This document shows positions 27,396 through 35,530 of a DNA stretch of 64,000 nt, piece by piece. The first letter of the stretch is position 1; every line of letters starts with the position of its first letter. The translations under genes were made by a program, and so were the position numbers. The notes beneath the pieces were generated by a model. It made no database searches. It had not been told where the DNA came from and was given only the letters and a program-made list of their open reading frames with translations. Where the stretch lies: assembly GCF_029223485.1 (NCBI RefSeq), contig NZ_JARHTP010000007.1, forward strand, positions 62,001 to 126,000, in the 5' to 3' direction. This stretch comes from Streptomyces coacervatus. GTDB lineage: Bacteria > Actinomycetota > Actinomycetes > Streptomycetales > Streptomycetaceae.

Positions 27396-27909
27396 GCTCA
27401 CACCAGCCCCGGTCCGCCGGCACCGCGTACACCGCGTCCGCCGACTCCTGGGGCGTCTGAAGCTGCGTCGGCAGGACGAGGTCCGGGTCGGCCGGCGGCT
27501 CGTACGGGTCGTCGACACCCGTCAGGCCCCGCAGCCGCCCCGCGGCCTGCCGGGCGTACAACCCTTTCACGTCCCGCTCGCTGCACACCTCCACCGGAGT
27601 CGCCACATGCACAACGGAGAGGACGCCGTTGCGCGCAAGGACCTCGGAGACGAGGCCGATGCGCTGCACATTGGTGTTGCGGTCCGCCCGGGAGAAGCCG
27701 AGCCCCGCGGAGAGGAAGCGGCGGATCTCGTCGCCGTCGAGGACCTCCACGCGATGTCCCTCGGCCTTCAGGCGCTCTCCGAGCAGGCGGGCGACGGTGG
27801 TCTTGCCCGCGCTCGGCAGTCCGGTGAGCCAGACCGTGGCTCCCTGAGCCCTAGCCGTGGTGAGGTCACACGCCGGCGAACTCGGCCCCCGCGTCCCTGA
27901 GCCGCGCAT
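27396..27909 (-). pseudogene. Adenylylsulfate kinase (CysC)-like pseudogene
   Basis: From ATG 27909, inside the end of paaX, the frame shows WLTGLPSAGKTTVARLLG (P-loop), VEVLDGDEIRRFLSAGLGFS, RADRNTNVQRIG, then NGVLSVVHVATPVEVC. In the family about 30 residues (with an APYADSR-type motif) separate NGV from HVATPVE; here they are deleted in frame. The C-terminus reads DRGWCERD and has no stop for over 1 kb; adding one base to the four-base run at 27407-27410 would give DRGLV and a stop. Doubly damaged. The parent may have been part of the ligase-paaX operon. Confidence 0.7.
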
Positions 27910-28678
27910 GCAGGTCCCGGAAGACCCTTGCCGAGCGGACGCCAGGCCAGTCCTCGGGCAGGAGGCGGGCGGGCAGGCCGGGGTCGGTGTACGGGAGATG
28001 GCGCCAGGAGTCGAGGGCGAGGAGGTAGTCGCGGTAGGCCTCCTCGGGCGGGGTGTCCGCCCGCTGTTCCCATTCGTGCAGCACGGGCGCGTGCCGGTCG
28101 AGGAACGCCTCGTGCTCCTTGGCGATCGCGGCCAGGTCCCACCAGCGGGCGACCGCCTCCTCGGTCGCGGCGAACCCGAGGTGCTCGCCGCGGAACAGGT
28201 CGACGTACGGGTCGAGGTGGAGCCGCCGCAGGGTGTGCCGGGTCTCCTCGTACAGCCGGGCGGGGGCGATCCACACCCCGGGCGTCGCCGTGCCGAAGCC
28301 GAGCCCGGCCAGCCGGGAGCGCAGCACATGCCGCTTCTGCCGCTCCGACTCCGGCACGGAGAACACGGCGAGCACCCAGCCCTCCTCCTCGGGCGGCGCC
28401 GTGGCGTAGATGCGCCGGTCGCCGTCGTCGAGCAACTGGCGGGCGTCCGGGGAGAGTTCGTATCCAGCCGCGCCCTGCGCCGTACGGGCCGGCAGCAGCA
28501 GGCCGCGGCGTTTGAGGCGGGAGACCGAGGAGCGTACGGAGGGCGCGTCCACGCCGACCGCGGCCAGCAGCCGGATCAGTTCGGCGACGGGCACGGGGCC
28601 CGGCGCGAAGCGTCCGTACGCGCCGTAGAGCGTGACGATGAGAGACCGTGGTGCATGCTGGTCGGACACGTTGATCAT
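27866..28678 (-). CDS. PaaX-family transcriptional regulator
   Basis: A 270-aa protein from ATG 28678. The N-terminal winged helix is SLIVTLYGAYGRFAPG, APSVRSSVSRLKRRGLLLP; the central PaaX domain includes GWVLAVFSVPESERQKRHVLRSRLAGLGFG and PGVWIAP; the C-terminal part has SWRHLPYTDPGLPARLLPEDWPG. Known: PaaX proteins repress aromatic-CoA catabolism and release DNA on binding the aryl-CoA. It follows the ligase stop by 15 nt, so it is co-transcribed with its likely target. Confidence 0.88.
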   Translation of the reverse strand: MINVSDQHAPRSLIVTLYGAYGRFAPGPVPVAELIRLLAAVGVDAPSVRSSVSRLKRRGLLLPARTAQGAAGYELSPDARQLLDDGDRRIYATAPPEEEGWVLAVFSVPESERQKRHVLRSRLAGLGFGTATPGVWIAPARLYEETRHTLRRLHLDPYVDLFRGEHLGFAATEEAVARWWDLAAIAKEHEAFLDRHAPVLHEWEQRADTPPEEAYRDYLLALDSWRHLPYTDPGLPARLLPEDWPGVRSARVFRDLHARLRDAGAEFAGV

Positions 28679-28693
28679 CTTAGGTCTTCGGCA

Positions 28694-30358
28694 TCAGTGC
28701 TGGTCACCTTCGGTGTCACGTTCGATGGCCCCTTCGACGACATCTGCGACGACATCTGCGACGACACTTTCGGCGGCAGGTTCGGTGCGCAGTCTGAAGC
28801 GCTGCAGCTTGCCGGTCGCCGTGCGGGGCAGGGCGTCCAGGAAGACGATCTCCCGCGGGCACTTGTAGGGCGCCAGCTCGGACTTGACGAAGGCGCGCAG
28901 GGAGTCGGCGTCCCGCTCGGCACCCTCCTTGAGGACGGCGTACGCCACGACGACCTGCCCGCGCGCCTCGTCGGGCCGCCCCACGACGGCCGCCTCCACC
29001 ACGTCCGGGTGGCGCAGCAGCGCATCCTCGACCTCCGGTCCGGCGATGTTGTACCCGGCCGAGATGATCATGTCGTCGGCGCGGGCCACATAGCGGAAAT
29101 AGCCGTCCCTCTCGCGGGTGTACGTGTCACCGGTGACGTTCCAGCCGTCGCGCACATAGACGCGCTGGCGTGGATCGGTGAGGTAGCGGCAGCCGACGGG
29201 CCCGCGCACGGCGAGCAGCCCCGGCTGCCCGTCGGGTACGGGCTGTCCGTTCTCGTCCTGCACGCGTGCGTGCCAGCCGGGTACGGGCAGGCCCGTCGTC
29301 CCGGGTCTGATGTGCTCGTCGGCCGCGGAGATGAAGATGTGCAGCAGCTCGGTGGCGCCGATGCCGTTGATGATGCGCACCCCGGTCCGCTCGTACCAGG
29401 CTCGCCAGGTGGCGGCGGGCAGGTTCTCGCCGGCCGAGACGCAGCGGCGCAGCGACGAGGTGTCGTGGGTGTCGAGCTCGTCGAGCATCGCGCGGTAGGC
29501 CGTCGGCGCGGTGAACAGTACGGAGACCCGGTGCTCGGCGACCGCCGCCAACAGCTGCCCCGGATGGGCCTGTTCGAGCAGGAGCGCGCTGGCACCGACG
29601 CGCATCGGGAAGACGACCAGCCCGCCGAGCCCGAAGGTGAAGCCGAGCGGGGGGCTGCCCGCGAAGACATCGTCCTCATGCGGTTGCAGCACATGCTTGG
29701 CGAAGGTGTCGGCTATGGCGAGCACATCCCGGTGGAAGTGCATGCACCCTTTGGGGCGGCCGGTCGTACCCGACGTGAACGCGATCAGCGCGACGTCGTC
29801 GGCCGCGGTGTCGACGGTCGGGTACGGGGTGTCGGGCACCGTGCGGTGCAGGAGGTCGTCGGGGGCGTCGCCGCCGTATGTCGTGATCTGCAGCCCCGGT
29901 ATCTCGGCCTTGGCGAGGTCGTCGACGGCGCGTATGTCGCAGAGGGCGTACCGGATCAGTGCCATGTCACATATGACTTCCAGCTCGTGCGGCCGCTGCT
30001 GGGCCAGCACCGTGACCGCGACCCCACCCGCCTTCAGCACCGCCAGCCAGCAGGCTGCGAGCCAGGGCGTGGTCGGGCCGCGCAGCAGGACCCGGTTGCC
30101 GGGGACCACCCCGAGGTCGCCCGTCAGGACGTGGGCGATGCGGTCGACGCGGGCACGGAGGTCGCCGTAGGTCCAGGAAGGACCGCCGGGGGTGTGGAAC
30201 ACCGGGCGGCCGGGGTCGGCGTGGTCCAGCAGCTCGGCGGCGCAGTTCAGCCGATCGGGGTAATGGAGCTCCGGCAGGTCGAACCGGAGTTCTGGCCATT
30301 CTTCGGGCGGCGGGAGGTGATCGCGCGCAAAGGTGTCGACGTGGGCCGAGACGTTCAT
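28694..30358 (-). CDS. Aryl-CoA ligase (benzoate/2-aminobenzoate-CoA ligase family)
   Basis: A 554-aa AMP-forming acyl-CoA synthetase. P-loop TSGTTGRPKGCMHFHRDV, core INGIGATELLHIFISA, hinge ADDMIISAGYNIAGPEVE, catalytic Lys in LPRTATGKLQRF. The TELLHIFISA stretch is shared with the second ligase here and is typical of benzoate-type CoA ligases. It would activate the aromatic acid for the fused monooxygenase. Head of the operon with paaX; divergent from the acyl-CoA dehydrogenase. Confidence 0.88.
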   Translation of the reverse strand: MNVSAHVDTFARDHLPPPEEWPELRFDLPELHYPDRLNCAAELLDHADPGRPVFHTPGGPSWTYGDLRARVDRIAHVLTGDLGVVPGNRVLLRGPTTPWLAACWLAVLKAGGVAVTVLAQQRPHELEVICDMALIRYALCDIRAVDDLAKAEIPGLQITTYGGDAPDDLLHRTVPDTPYPTVDTAADDVALIAFTSGTTGRPKGCMHFHRDVLAIADTFAKHVLQPHEDDVFAGSPPLGFTFGLGGLVVFPMRVGASALLLEQAHPGQLLAAVAEHRVSVLFTAPTAYRAMLDELDTHDTSSLRRCVSAGENLPAATWRAWYERTGVRIINGIGATELLHIFISAADEHIRPGTTGLPVPGWHARVQDENGQPVPDGQPGLLAVRGPVGCRYLTDPRQRVYVRDGWNVTGDTYTRERDGYFRYVARADDMIISAGYNIAGPEVEDALLRHPDVVEAAVVGRPDEARGQVVVAYAVLKEGAERDADSLRAFVKSELAPYKCPREIVFLDALPRTATGKLQRFRLRTEPAAESVVADVVADVVEGAIERDTEGDQH

Positions 30359-30419
30359 GGCGGTGCGCCCCCTTGCCGTGGTGCCGTTCGGGCGTCGTGG
30401 TGGGCTCGCGTCTTGAGCG

Positions 30420-30455
30420 TATCGTGTTGGTGACGACAGTCAACGGTGCGCGATA
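30420..30455. promoter_or_regulatory. Candidate PaaX operator, copy 2
   Basis: TATC, 6 nt, GTGACGACAGTCA (30430-30442), 9 nt, GATA, in the 132-nt divergent region between ligase and dehydrogenase. Same 13-mer and flanks as at 23963-23998. Confidence 0.5.
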
Positions 30456-30490
30456 TCGTCGGGAGAGGCACGGCAAAGAGGGGACCGGCG

Positions 30491-31630
30491 ATGCCCGCAT
30501 TCTCGCTCGAACCGGAACAGATCGCCTGGTGTGGCGAGCTGCGCACCCTGGCCGCGGAACGGCTGCGCCCGCTCGCCGAGAAGGGTGAGGCCGGGCACGT
30601 CAACCGCCCGCTCGTCACGGAACTGGGTCGACTCGGCCTCCTGGAGCGCCTGTTCACCTCGGGCGCCCTCGATCTCTGCCTGATGCGGGAGTCCCTCGCG
30701 TACGCCTGCACGGAGGCGGAGACGGCGCTTGCGCTGCAGGGCCTGGGTGCCCACCCGGTCCATGCGTACGGCACGCCGCCCCAGCGGGAGCGCTGGCTGC
30801 CCGGGGTGAGCGAGGGCAGCGCGGTCGCCGCGTTCGCGCTGAGCGAGCCGGGGGCGGGGTCGGATGCGGCGGCGCTCTCCCTGACCGCACACCCGGACGG
30901 CCCGGGCCGCTGGCGGCTCACCGGTGAGAAGTGCTGGATCTCCAATGCGCCCGAGGCCGACTTCTACACCGTCTTCGCGCGCACCACCCCCGGCGCCGGC
31001 GCCCGTGGCGTGACCGCCTTCCTGGTGCCCGCCGACCGGCCGGGCCTCACCGGCAGGGCCCTCGACATGCTCTCGCCGCACCCCATCGGCGCCCTCGACC
31101 TCGCTGCCGTACCGGTCACGGCGGACGATGTGCTCGGTGAGGTCGACCGTGGGTTCCGGGTCGCCATGGGAACGCTCAATCTGTTCCGCCCCAGCGTCGG
31201 CGCGTTCGCGGTCGGCATGGCCCAGGCGGCGCTGGACGCGACCCTCGCGCACACGGCCGAACGGGACGCGTTCGGCGGCAAGTTGAAGGATCTGCAGTCC
31301 GTCGCCCACCAGGTCGCGGAGATGGCGCTGCGCACCGAGGCGGCCCGCCTCATGGTGTACGCGGCGGCGACGGCGTACGACGCAGGCGCCCCCGGTGTCC
31401 CGGGGCGCGCGGCGATGGCGAAGCTGCTCGCCACCGAGACCGCACAGTACGTCGTCGACCAGGCCGTCCAGCTGCACGGCGCCCGCGCCCTGCGCCGCGG
31501 CCACCTCCTCGAACACCTCTACCGCGAGGTGCGCGCCCCACGCATCTACGAGGGGGCGAGCGAGGTCCAACGCGGCATCATCGCCAAGGAGTTGTACGCG
31601 GACGTGGAGACCTTGGAGGCACCCCGGTGA
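30491..31630 (+). CDS. Acyl-CoA dehydrogenase family protein
   Basis: A 379-aa flavoprotein; ATG 30491 is preferred because GAGGGGA lies 8 nt upstream. Family text: AFALSEPGAGSDAAALSLTA, TGEKCWISNAPEADFYTVFA, FGGKLKDLQSVAHQVAEMAL and QLHGARALRRGHLLEHLYRE, with YEGASEVQRGIIAKELY at the C-terminus. Within this pathway it may oxidise a dearomatised, ring-derived acyl-CoA. Overlaps ridA by 4 nt. Confidence 0.88.
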   Translation: MPAFSLEPEQIAWCGELRTLAAERLRPLAEKGEAGHVNRPLVTELGRLGLLERLFTSGALDLCLMRESLAYACTEAETALALQGLGAHPVHAYGTPPQRERWLPGVSEGSAVAAFALSEPGAGSDAAALSLTAHPDGPGRWRLTGEKCWISNAPEADFYTVFARTTPGAGARGVTAFLVPADRPGLTGRALDMLSPHPIGALDLAAVPVTADDVLGEVDRGFRVAMGTLNLFRPSVGAFAVGMAQAALDATLAHTAERDAFGGKLKDLQSVAHQVAEMALRTEAARLMVYAAATAYDAGAPGVPGRAAMAKLLATETAQYVVDQAVQLHGARALRRGHLLEHLYREVRAPRIYEGASEVQRGIIAKELYADVETLEAPR

Positions 31631-32025
31631 GCACCGAACGCGTCAATCCGCCGGATCTCTCCCCGGCGACCGGCTTCTCCCACGCCGTCGTCGCCACCGG
31701 CAGCCGTGTCGTCTTCCTGGCCGGGCAGACCGCCCTCGACGGCGACGGGAAGGTCACGGGCGACACCCTGCCCGAGCAGTTCGGGCGGGCCCTCACCAAT
31801 CTGCTCACCGCCCTGCGCGCGGCCGGCGGCACCCCTGCCGACCTCGCCCGCGTCACGGTCTACGCCACCGACGTCGCCGCCTACCGCAGCCACGCCCCCG
31901 AACTGGGCCGTCTGTGGCGGGAGTTGGCGGGCCGTGACTACCCGGCGATGGCGGTAGTCGAGGTCGTACGCCTGTGGGACGAGAAGGCGATGATCGAGCT
32001 CGACGGGTTCGCAGTACTGCCCTGA
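31627..32025 (+). CDS. RidA-family enamine/imine deaminase
   Basis: A 132-aa YjgF/RidA protein from GTG 31627. Seen: FSHAVVATGSRVVFLAGQTA, GGTPADLARVTVYATDVAAY, and YPAMAVVEVVRL; the substrate-binding Arg usually seen before the last strand is not obvious. Known: RidA proteins release ammonia from reactive enamines or imines. Its coupling to an aryl-CoA pathway suggests an amino substituent must be removed, supporting a 2-aminobenzoate substrate. Confidence 0.85.
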   Translation: MSTERVNPPDLSPATGFSHAVVATGSRVVFLAGQTALDGDGKVTGDTLPEQFGRALTNLLTALRAAGGTPADLARVTVYATDVAAYRSHAPELGRLWRELAGRDYPAMAVVEVVRLWDEKAMIELDGFAVLP

Positions 32026-32032
32026 TCGGGGC

Positions 32033-32227
32033 TCAGGCGGCGACGGCCAGCTGCTCCGCCGGCACCCGGTGCGGCGCGACGGCGCGGCCGTCGGGCGTCA
32101 GCTCACCGCTGTCGTCGAACACGATCGCGCCGTCGCACAGGAGGGTCCAGCCCTGCTCGGGGTGGGCGGCGACGACGTGCACGGCGTGGCCGTCGAAGGA
32201 AGGGCACGAAGACTGGTGGGAACACAT
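32033..32227 (-). CDS. DUF5999 small protein
   Basis: A 64-aa protein from ATG 32227 reading MCSHQSSCPS, then HPEQGWTLLCDGAIVFDDSG and APHRVP. This matches the small Streptomyces DUF5999 family, including its N-terminal Cys-His-Cys pattern that could bind metal. Convergent with ridA. Function unknown. Confidence 0.75.
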   Translation of the reverse strand: MCSHQSSCPSFDGHAVHVVAAHPEQGWTLLCDGAIVFDDSGELTPDGRAVAPHRVPAEQLAVAA

Positions 32228-32465
32228 GGCGCACCTCCACGTCGGTCGGGACCATCCGTCCGGCCCCTTGGGTTGACCCCATGGGTAGACCATGCTCCCG
32301 TCGCGAACTCACCGGAACGGCCGGACGTGAAGCGTGACAACACGCGGACAACAGCAGGACGGTTCCGCGACCGTCGGTGCGGACTCGCCACCGAGTGGGT
32401 GACGATCACGGCCCGGGACGCGCCCGCCGGGTACCAGTGGAAGCCCCATCCACAGGAGGTTTCCG

Positions 32466-32948
32466 ATGCCCAAGCGACCCGCCCTGGCCCTCGCGGCCAG
32501 TGCAGTGCTGCTCCTGCTCACCGCGCCCGCCGTACCGGCGACCGCGGCCCCGTACAAGACCCCGGCCGCCTATCTGGACGAGACGGTGACCGTCGACCCG
32601 ACAGGTCATATCGCCGCAGACGGCACCGTCACCCTCACCGGCACCTACCGCTGCACCGGCGCCACGGGCGTGGCCTTCGTCAGCTCCTCCGTGAGCACCA
32701 ACCCGAACTCCCCGAACTCCGCGGCCCACGGCACCGTCACCACCCTGATCCAGGGCATCGGCGGCACCGTCGCCGAGTGCGACGGAGCGACGCACCGCTG
32801 GGAGAACACGAGCAGGCCGTCGCCGGCCATCGGCCCCGGCAAGGTCAGCGTCGAGGTCACGGTCGCGGAACTCCGCTTCCAGGGCATCCTGCCCCTGCCC
32901 AGCATCCACGCCGACGAGCGGCACCAGGTCACCCTGGTCAAGGGCTGA
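32466..32948 (+). CDS. Secreted DUF6299-like protein
   Basis: A 160-aa protein with AGGAGG ahead of ATG 32466. Residues 1-27 form a Sec signal (MPKRPALALAASAVLLLLTA, cleavage near ATAA). The mature protein is a beta-sandwich-like domain with a Cys pair (YRCTG and VAECDG) and repeated VTLTGTY-type strands. I associate it with DUF6299 of Streptomyces. Not related to its catabolic neighbours. Confidence 0.7.
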   Translation: MPKRPALALAASAVLLLLTAPAVPATAAPYKTPAAYLDETVTVDPTGHIAADGTVTLTGTYRCTGATGVAFVSSSVSTNPNSPNSAAHGTVTTLIQGIGGTVAECDGATHRWENTSRPSPAIGPGKVSVEVTVAELRFQGILPLPSIHADERHQVTLVKG

Positions 32949-32981
32949 CCGCCGCCCGATCGCGCCGCCGGCCGTCAACAC

Positions 32982-33020
32982 TCTACTGATATGTCGCGCA
33001 GCGACAAGATATTGTGTAGA
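32982..33020. promoter_or_regulatory. Candidate operator of the second PaaX-like regulator
   Basis: TCTACTGA (32982-32989) and TGTGTAGA (33013-33020) form an imperfect inverted repeat separated by 23 nt, enclosing the exact palindrome TGTCGC-GCA-GCGACA (32992-33006). A very similar dyad stands before boxC at 38630-38666. Confidence 0.45.
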
Positions 33021-33067
33021 CAGAGCGGCCGGCGGTCAGGGACCGGCGACGAGGGAAGCGACGAGGC

Positions 33068-33913
33068 ATGGCGAAGGACGCGTCCGCACGGCCGGTGGTC
33101 AGCCGGCGCCGCGAGGTCGGTGACACCAGCGCGCGGTCGCTGCTGATGACCGTGCTCGGCGAGTACGTCCTGCCCCGCGGCCGCCCGGTGTGGACGTCCG
33201 CGCTGGTCGAGGCCCTGGCGCTGTTCGGCGTCGAGGAGAAGTCGGCCCGCCAGGCCCTCGCCCGGACCGCCGCCGAGGGCTGGCTCGCCTCGGAGCGGGT
33301 GGGCCGCCGGGTGCGCTGGGCGCTCACCCCGCCGGGGCGGCGGCTGCTGACCGAGGGCGCGCAGCGCATCTACGACTTCGGCAGCGGGGAGCGGGTCTGG
33401 GACGGCAGCTGGCTGGTGGTCCTCGTCTCCGTACCGGAGTCCAAGCGGGACCTGCGGCACCGGGTGCGCACCCGGCTCAGCTGGGCCGGCTTCGGCTCCC
33501 CGGAACCCGGCGTATGGATCACACCCCGTGCCGACCGGGAGGCGGAGGCGCTCGGCGTCCTGAAGGAACTCGGACTGGCCGACGGCGCGATGTCCTTCAC
33601 CGCCAGGTACGGCGCCGTGGGCAGCGAGGCCGCCATGGTGGCGCGCGCCTGGGACCTCAGCGAGGTGGAGGAGCGGTACGAGGCGTTCATCGACGAGTTC
33701 ACCGGCCTGCACCCGGCCGGCGGTGACGCCGTCCTGCATGCTCAGACCAGGCTGGTGCACGAGTGGCGCCGCTTCCCCTTCCTCGACCCGCGGCTCCCGC
33801 CGAAGCTGCTGCCCGCGGGCTGGAGCGGCGCCGGGGCGACGGAGCTGTTCCATGGCAAGCATGCCGAGTGGACTACGGCGGCGCAGCGGCGCTGGGAGTC
33901 GCTCGAGGGCTGA
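33068..33913 (+). CDS. PaaX-family regulator of the box module
   Basis: A 281-aa protein. Winged helix: ARSLLMTVLGEYVLPRGRP, EEKSARQALARTAAEGWL; PaaX core: GSWLVVLVSVPESKRDLRH, RTRLSWAGFGSPEPGVWI; C-terminal FPFLDPRLPPKLLPAGW. It differs clearly from the first PaaX. Converges with the box operon; a shared dyad in its own promoter and in the boxC promoter suggests it regulates both. Expected effector: benzoyl-CoA. Confidence 0.85.
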   Translation: MAKDASARPVVSRRREVGDTSARSLLMTVLGEYVLPRGRPVWTSALVEALALFGVEEKSARQALARTAAEGWLASERVGRRVRWALTPPGRRLLTEGAQRIYDFGSGERVWDGSWLVVLVSVPESKRDLRHRVRTRLSWAGFGSPEPGVWITPRADREAEALGVLKELGLADGAMSFTARYGAVGSEAAMVARAWDLSEVEERYEAFIDEFTGLHPAGGDAVLHAQTRLVHEWRRFPFLDPRLPPKLLPAGWSGAGATELFHGKHAEWTTAAQRRWESLEG

Positions 33914-33952
33914 GAGCTCCGCGGGATGTCGTCGATCGTCTGCGGCGCCGTC

Positions 33953-33983
33953 GTGGCTGGTCGCGCAGTTCCCCGCGCCCCTG
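33953..33983. repeat. Dispersed 31-bp repeat, copy 2
   Basis: Reverse complement of 24896-24926, here in the usual intergenic setting between converging genes. Confidence 0.7.
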
Positions 33984-34002
33984 AAGGGCGCTGCAGACCC
34001 CC

Positions 34003-35523
34003 TTAGTCGCTGTCGCGCACCATGCCGCGCAGCACGTTCCGCCGGATCTTCCCCGTCGGCGTACGAGGCAGCTCGGGCAACGCGATGACCGCGCGCGGCC
34101 TCTTGAAGGCGGCCAGTCCTTCCCGGCACCAGGCGACCAGCGCCTCCGCGTCGACCTCGCGCCCGGCTCTCGGCACCACGCACGCGACCGGTTTGTCCAG
34201 GCCGTCCGCGTCCCGCGCCCCGACCACGGCGGCCTCCGCCACGTCCGGATGGGCCAGCAGCCGCTCCTCGACCTCGGCGGGCGAGACCCAGATACCGCCC
34301 GCCTTGAGCAGGTCGCCCGTGCGGCCCATGCAGGTGTACGTGCCGTCGCTGTTGCGGACGTAGGTGTCGCCCGTGCGCACCCAGTCGCCGAGGAAGACCT
34401 GACGGGTGGTCTCGGCCCGGCACCAGTAACCCGTGGCTGCGGACGCCCCGCGCACATACAGCTCGCCCGGCACGCCCGCACCCTCCACCGTGCGGCCCTC
34501 GACGTCGCGCAGTTCCACGGCGTACCCCGGAACAGGCTCGCCGGAGGAACCGGGGTGGACCCGTCCCTGCCGGTTGGAGATGAAGATGTGCAGCATCTCG
34601 GTCGACCCGATCCCGTCGAGGACCTCCACGCCGAACCGCTCCAGCATCCCCCGGTGGATCCGCGCGGGCAGTGCCTCCCCGGCCGAGACGCCCACGCGTA
34701 CGGTCGCGAAGGCGTCGTCGGGTACGTCCGGGCTGGCGAGCAGCGCCCCGAGGAAGCCGGGCACGCCGAACAGGACGGTGGCCCGGTCGCCCGCGGCCCG
34801 TTTGGCGAACAGTGCGGGGGACGGCCGGGCGGGCTCCAGCAGGGCCGTCCCGCCGACCGCCAGCGGGAAGAACATCGAGTTGCCGAGCCCGTATGCGAAG
34901 AACAGTTTGGCCACGGACAGACAGCGGTCCTCGGGCCCGATGCCCAGCACCTGCCGCCCGTAGTTCTCCGCCACCAGCTGGATGTCGGCGTGCCGGTGCA
35001 TCGCCGCCTTGGGCGTGCCCGTGGTGCCGGACGTGTACAGCCACAGGGCGGGGGAGTCCGGCCAGGTGGCATACGGCTCGTCGTCCGCGTCGGCGGCCTG
35101 AAGCTGCTCCCAGTCGCCGCCCAGGAGGACGCGCTCGACCTCCGGGGCCTCCTGCAGAGCCGCCCGTACGGCCGCGGCGAACTCCGCCGATCCCAGCACC
35201 ACCCGGCTACGGCAGTCCGCCACCAGCCTGCCCAGTTCCGGCCCGGTGAGCATGGTCGAGGCGGGTACGGCCACCGCGCCGATGCGGAAGGCGGCGAGGA
35301 TGCCGGTGAACAGCTCGATGTCGTCCGCCATGCAGAACAGGACGCGTTCTTCTGGCCGTACCCCGAGGGCCCGCAGCCCGGCGGCCACCCGGCGGACCTC
35401 GCCGGACAACTCCTCGTAGGTCAGGCTCCGGGTGGGCGTGACGACGGCCGTGCGTCCGCCGTCGCCTGCCCTCACATGCCGGTCGACCAGCCAGTCCGCC
35501 GCGTTGAACAGCTCGGGCATCAA
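34003..35523 (-). CDS. Benzoate-CoA ligase
   Basis: A 506-aa AMP-forming ligase. P-loop TSGTTGTPKAAMHRHADI, LDGIGSTEMLHIFISNR, hinge AGGIWVSPAEVEE, catalytic Lys in LPRTPTGKIRRN. Known: benzoate-CoA ligases carry this S-T-E-M-L-H-I-F-I-S stretch. Last gene of the boxC-boxB-ligase operon (7 nt after boxB), converting benzoate to benzoyl-CoA. Confidence 0.9.
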   Translation of the reverse strand: MMPELFNAADWLVDRHVRAGDGGRTAVVTPTRSLTYEELSGEVRRVAAGLRALGVRPEERVLFCMADDIELFTGILAAFRIGAVAVPASTMLTGPELGRLVADCRSRVVLGSAEFAAAVRAALQEAPEVERVLLGGDWEQLQAADADDEPYATWPDSPALWLYTSGTTGTPKAAMHRHADIQLVAENYGRQVLGIGPEDRCLSVAKLFFAYGLGNSMFFPLAVGGTALLEPARPSPALFAKRAAGDRATVLFGVPGFLGALLASPDVPDDAFATVRVGVSAGEALPARIHRGMLERFGVEVLDGIGSTEMLHIFISNRQGRVHPGSSGEPVPGYAVELRDVEGRTVEGAGVPGELYVRGASAATGYWCRAETTRQVFLGDWVRTGDTYVRNSDGTYTCMGRTGDLLKAGGIWVSPAEVEERLLAHPDVAEAAVVGARDADGLDKPVACVVPRAGREVDAEALVAWCREGLAAFKRPRAVIALPELPRTPTGKIRRNVLRGMVRDSD

Positions 35524-35530
35524 GGCCGCC

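Noticed and set aside
26164..28329. 721-codon minus-strand open frame across paaX, the CysC-like region and the monooxygenase gene
   Set aside because: Only 27396-27909 has family-like sequence; the rest is antisense of well-supported genes in high-GC DNA.
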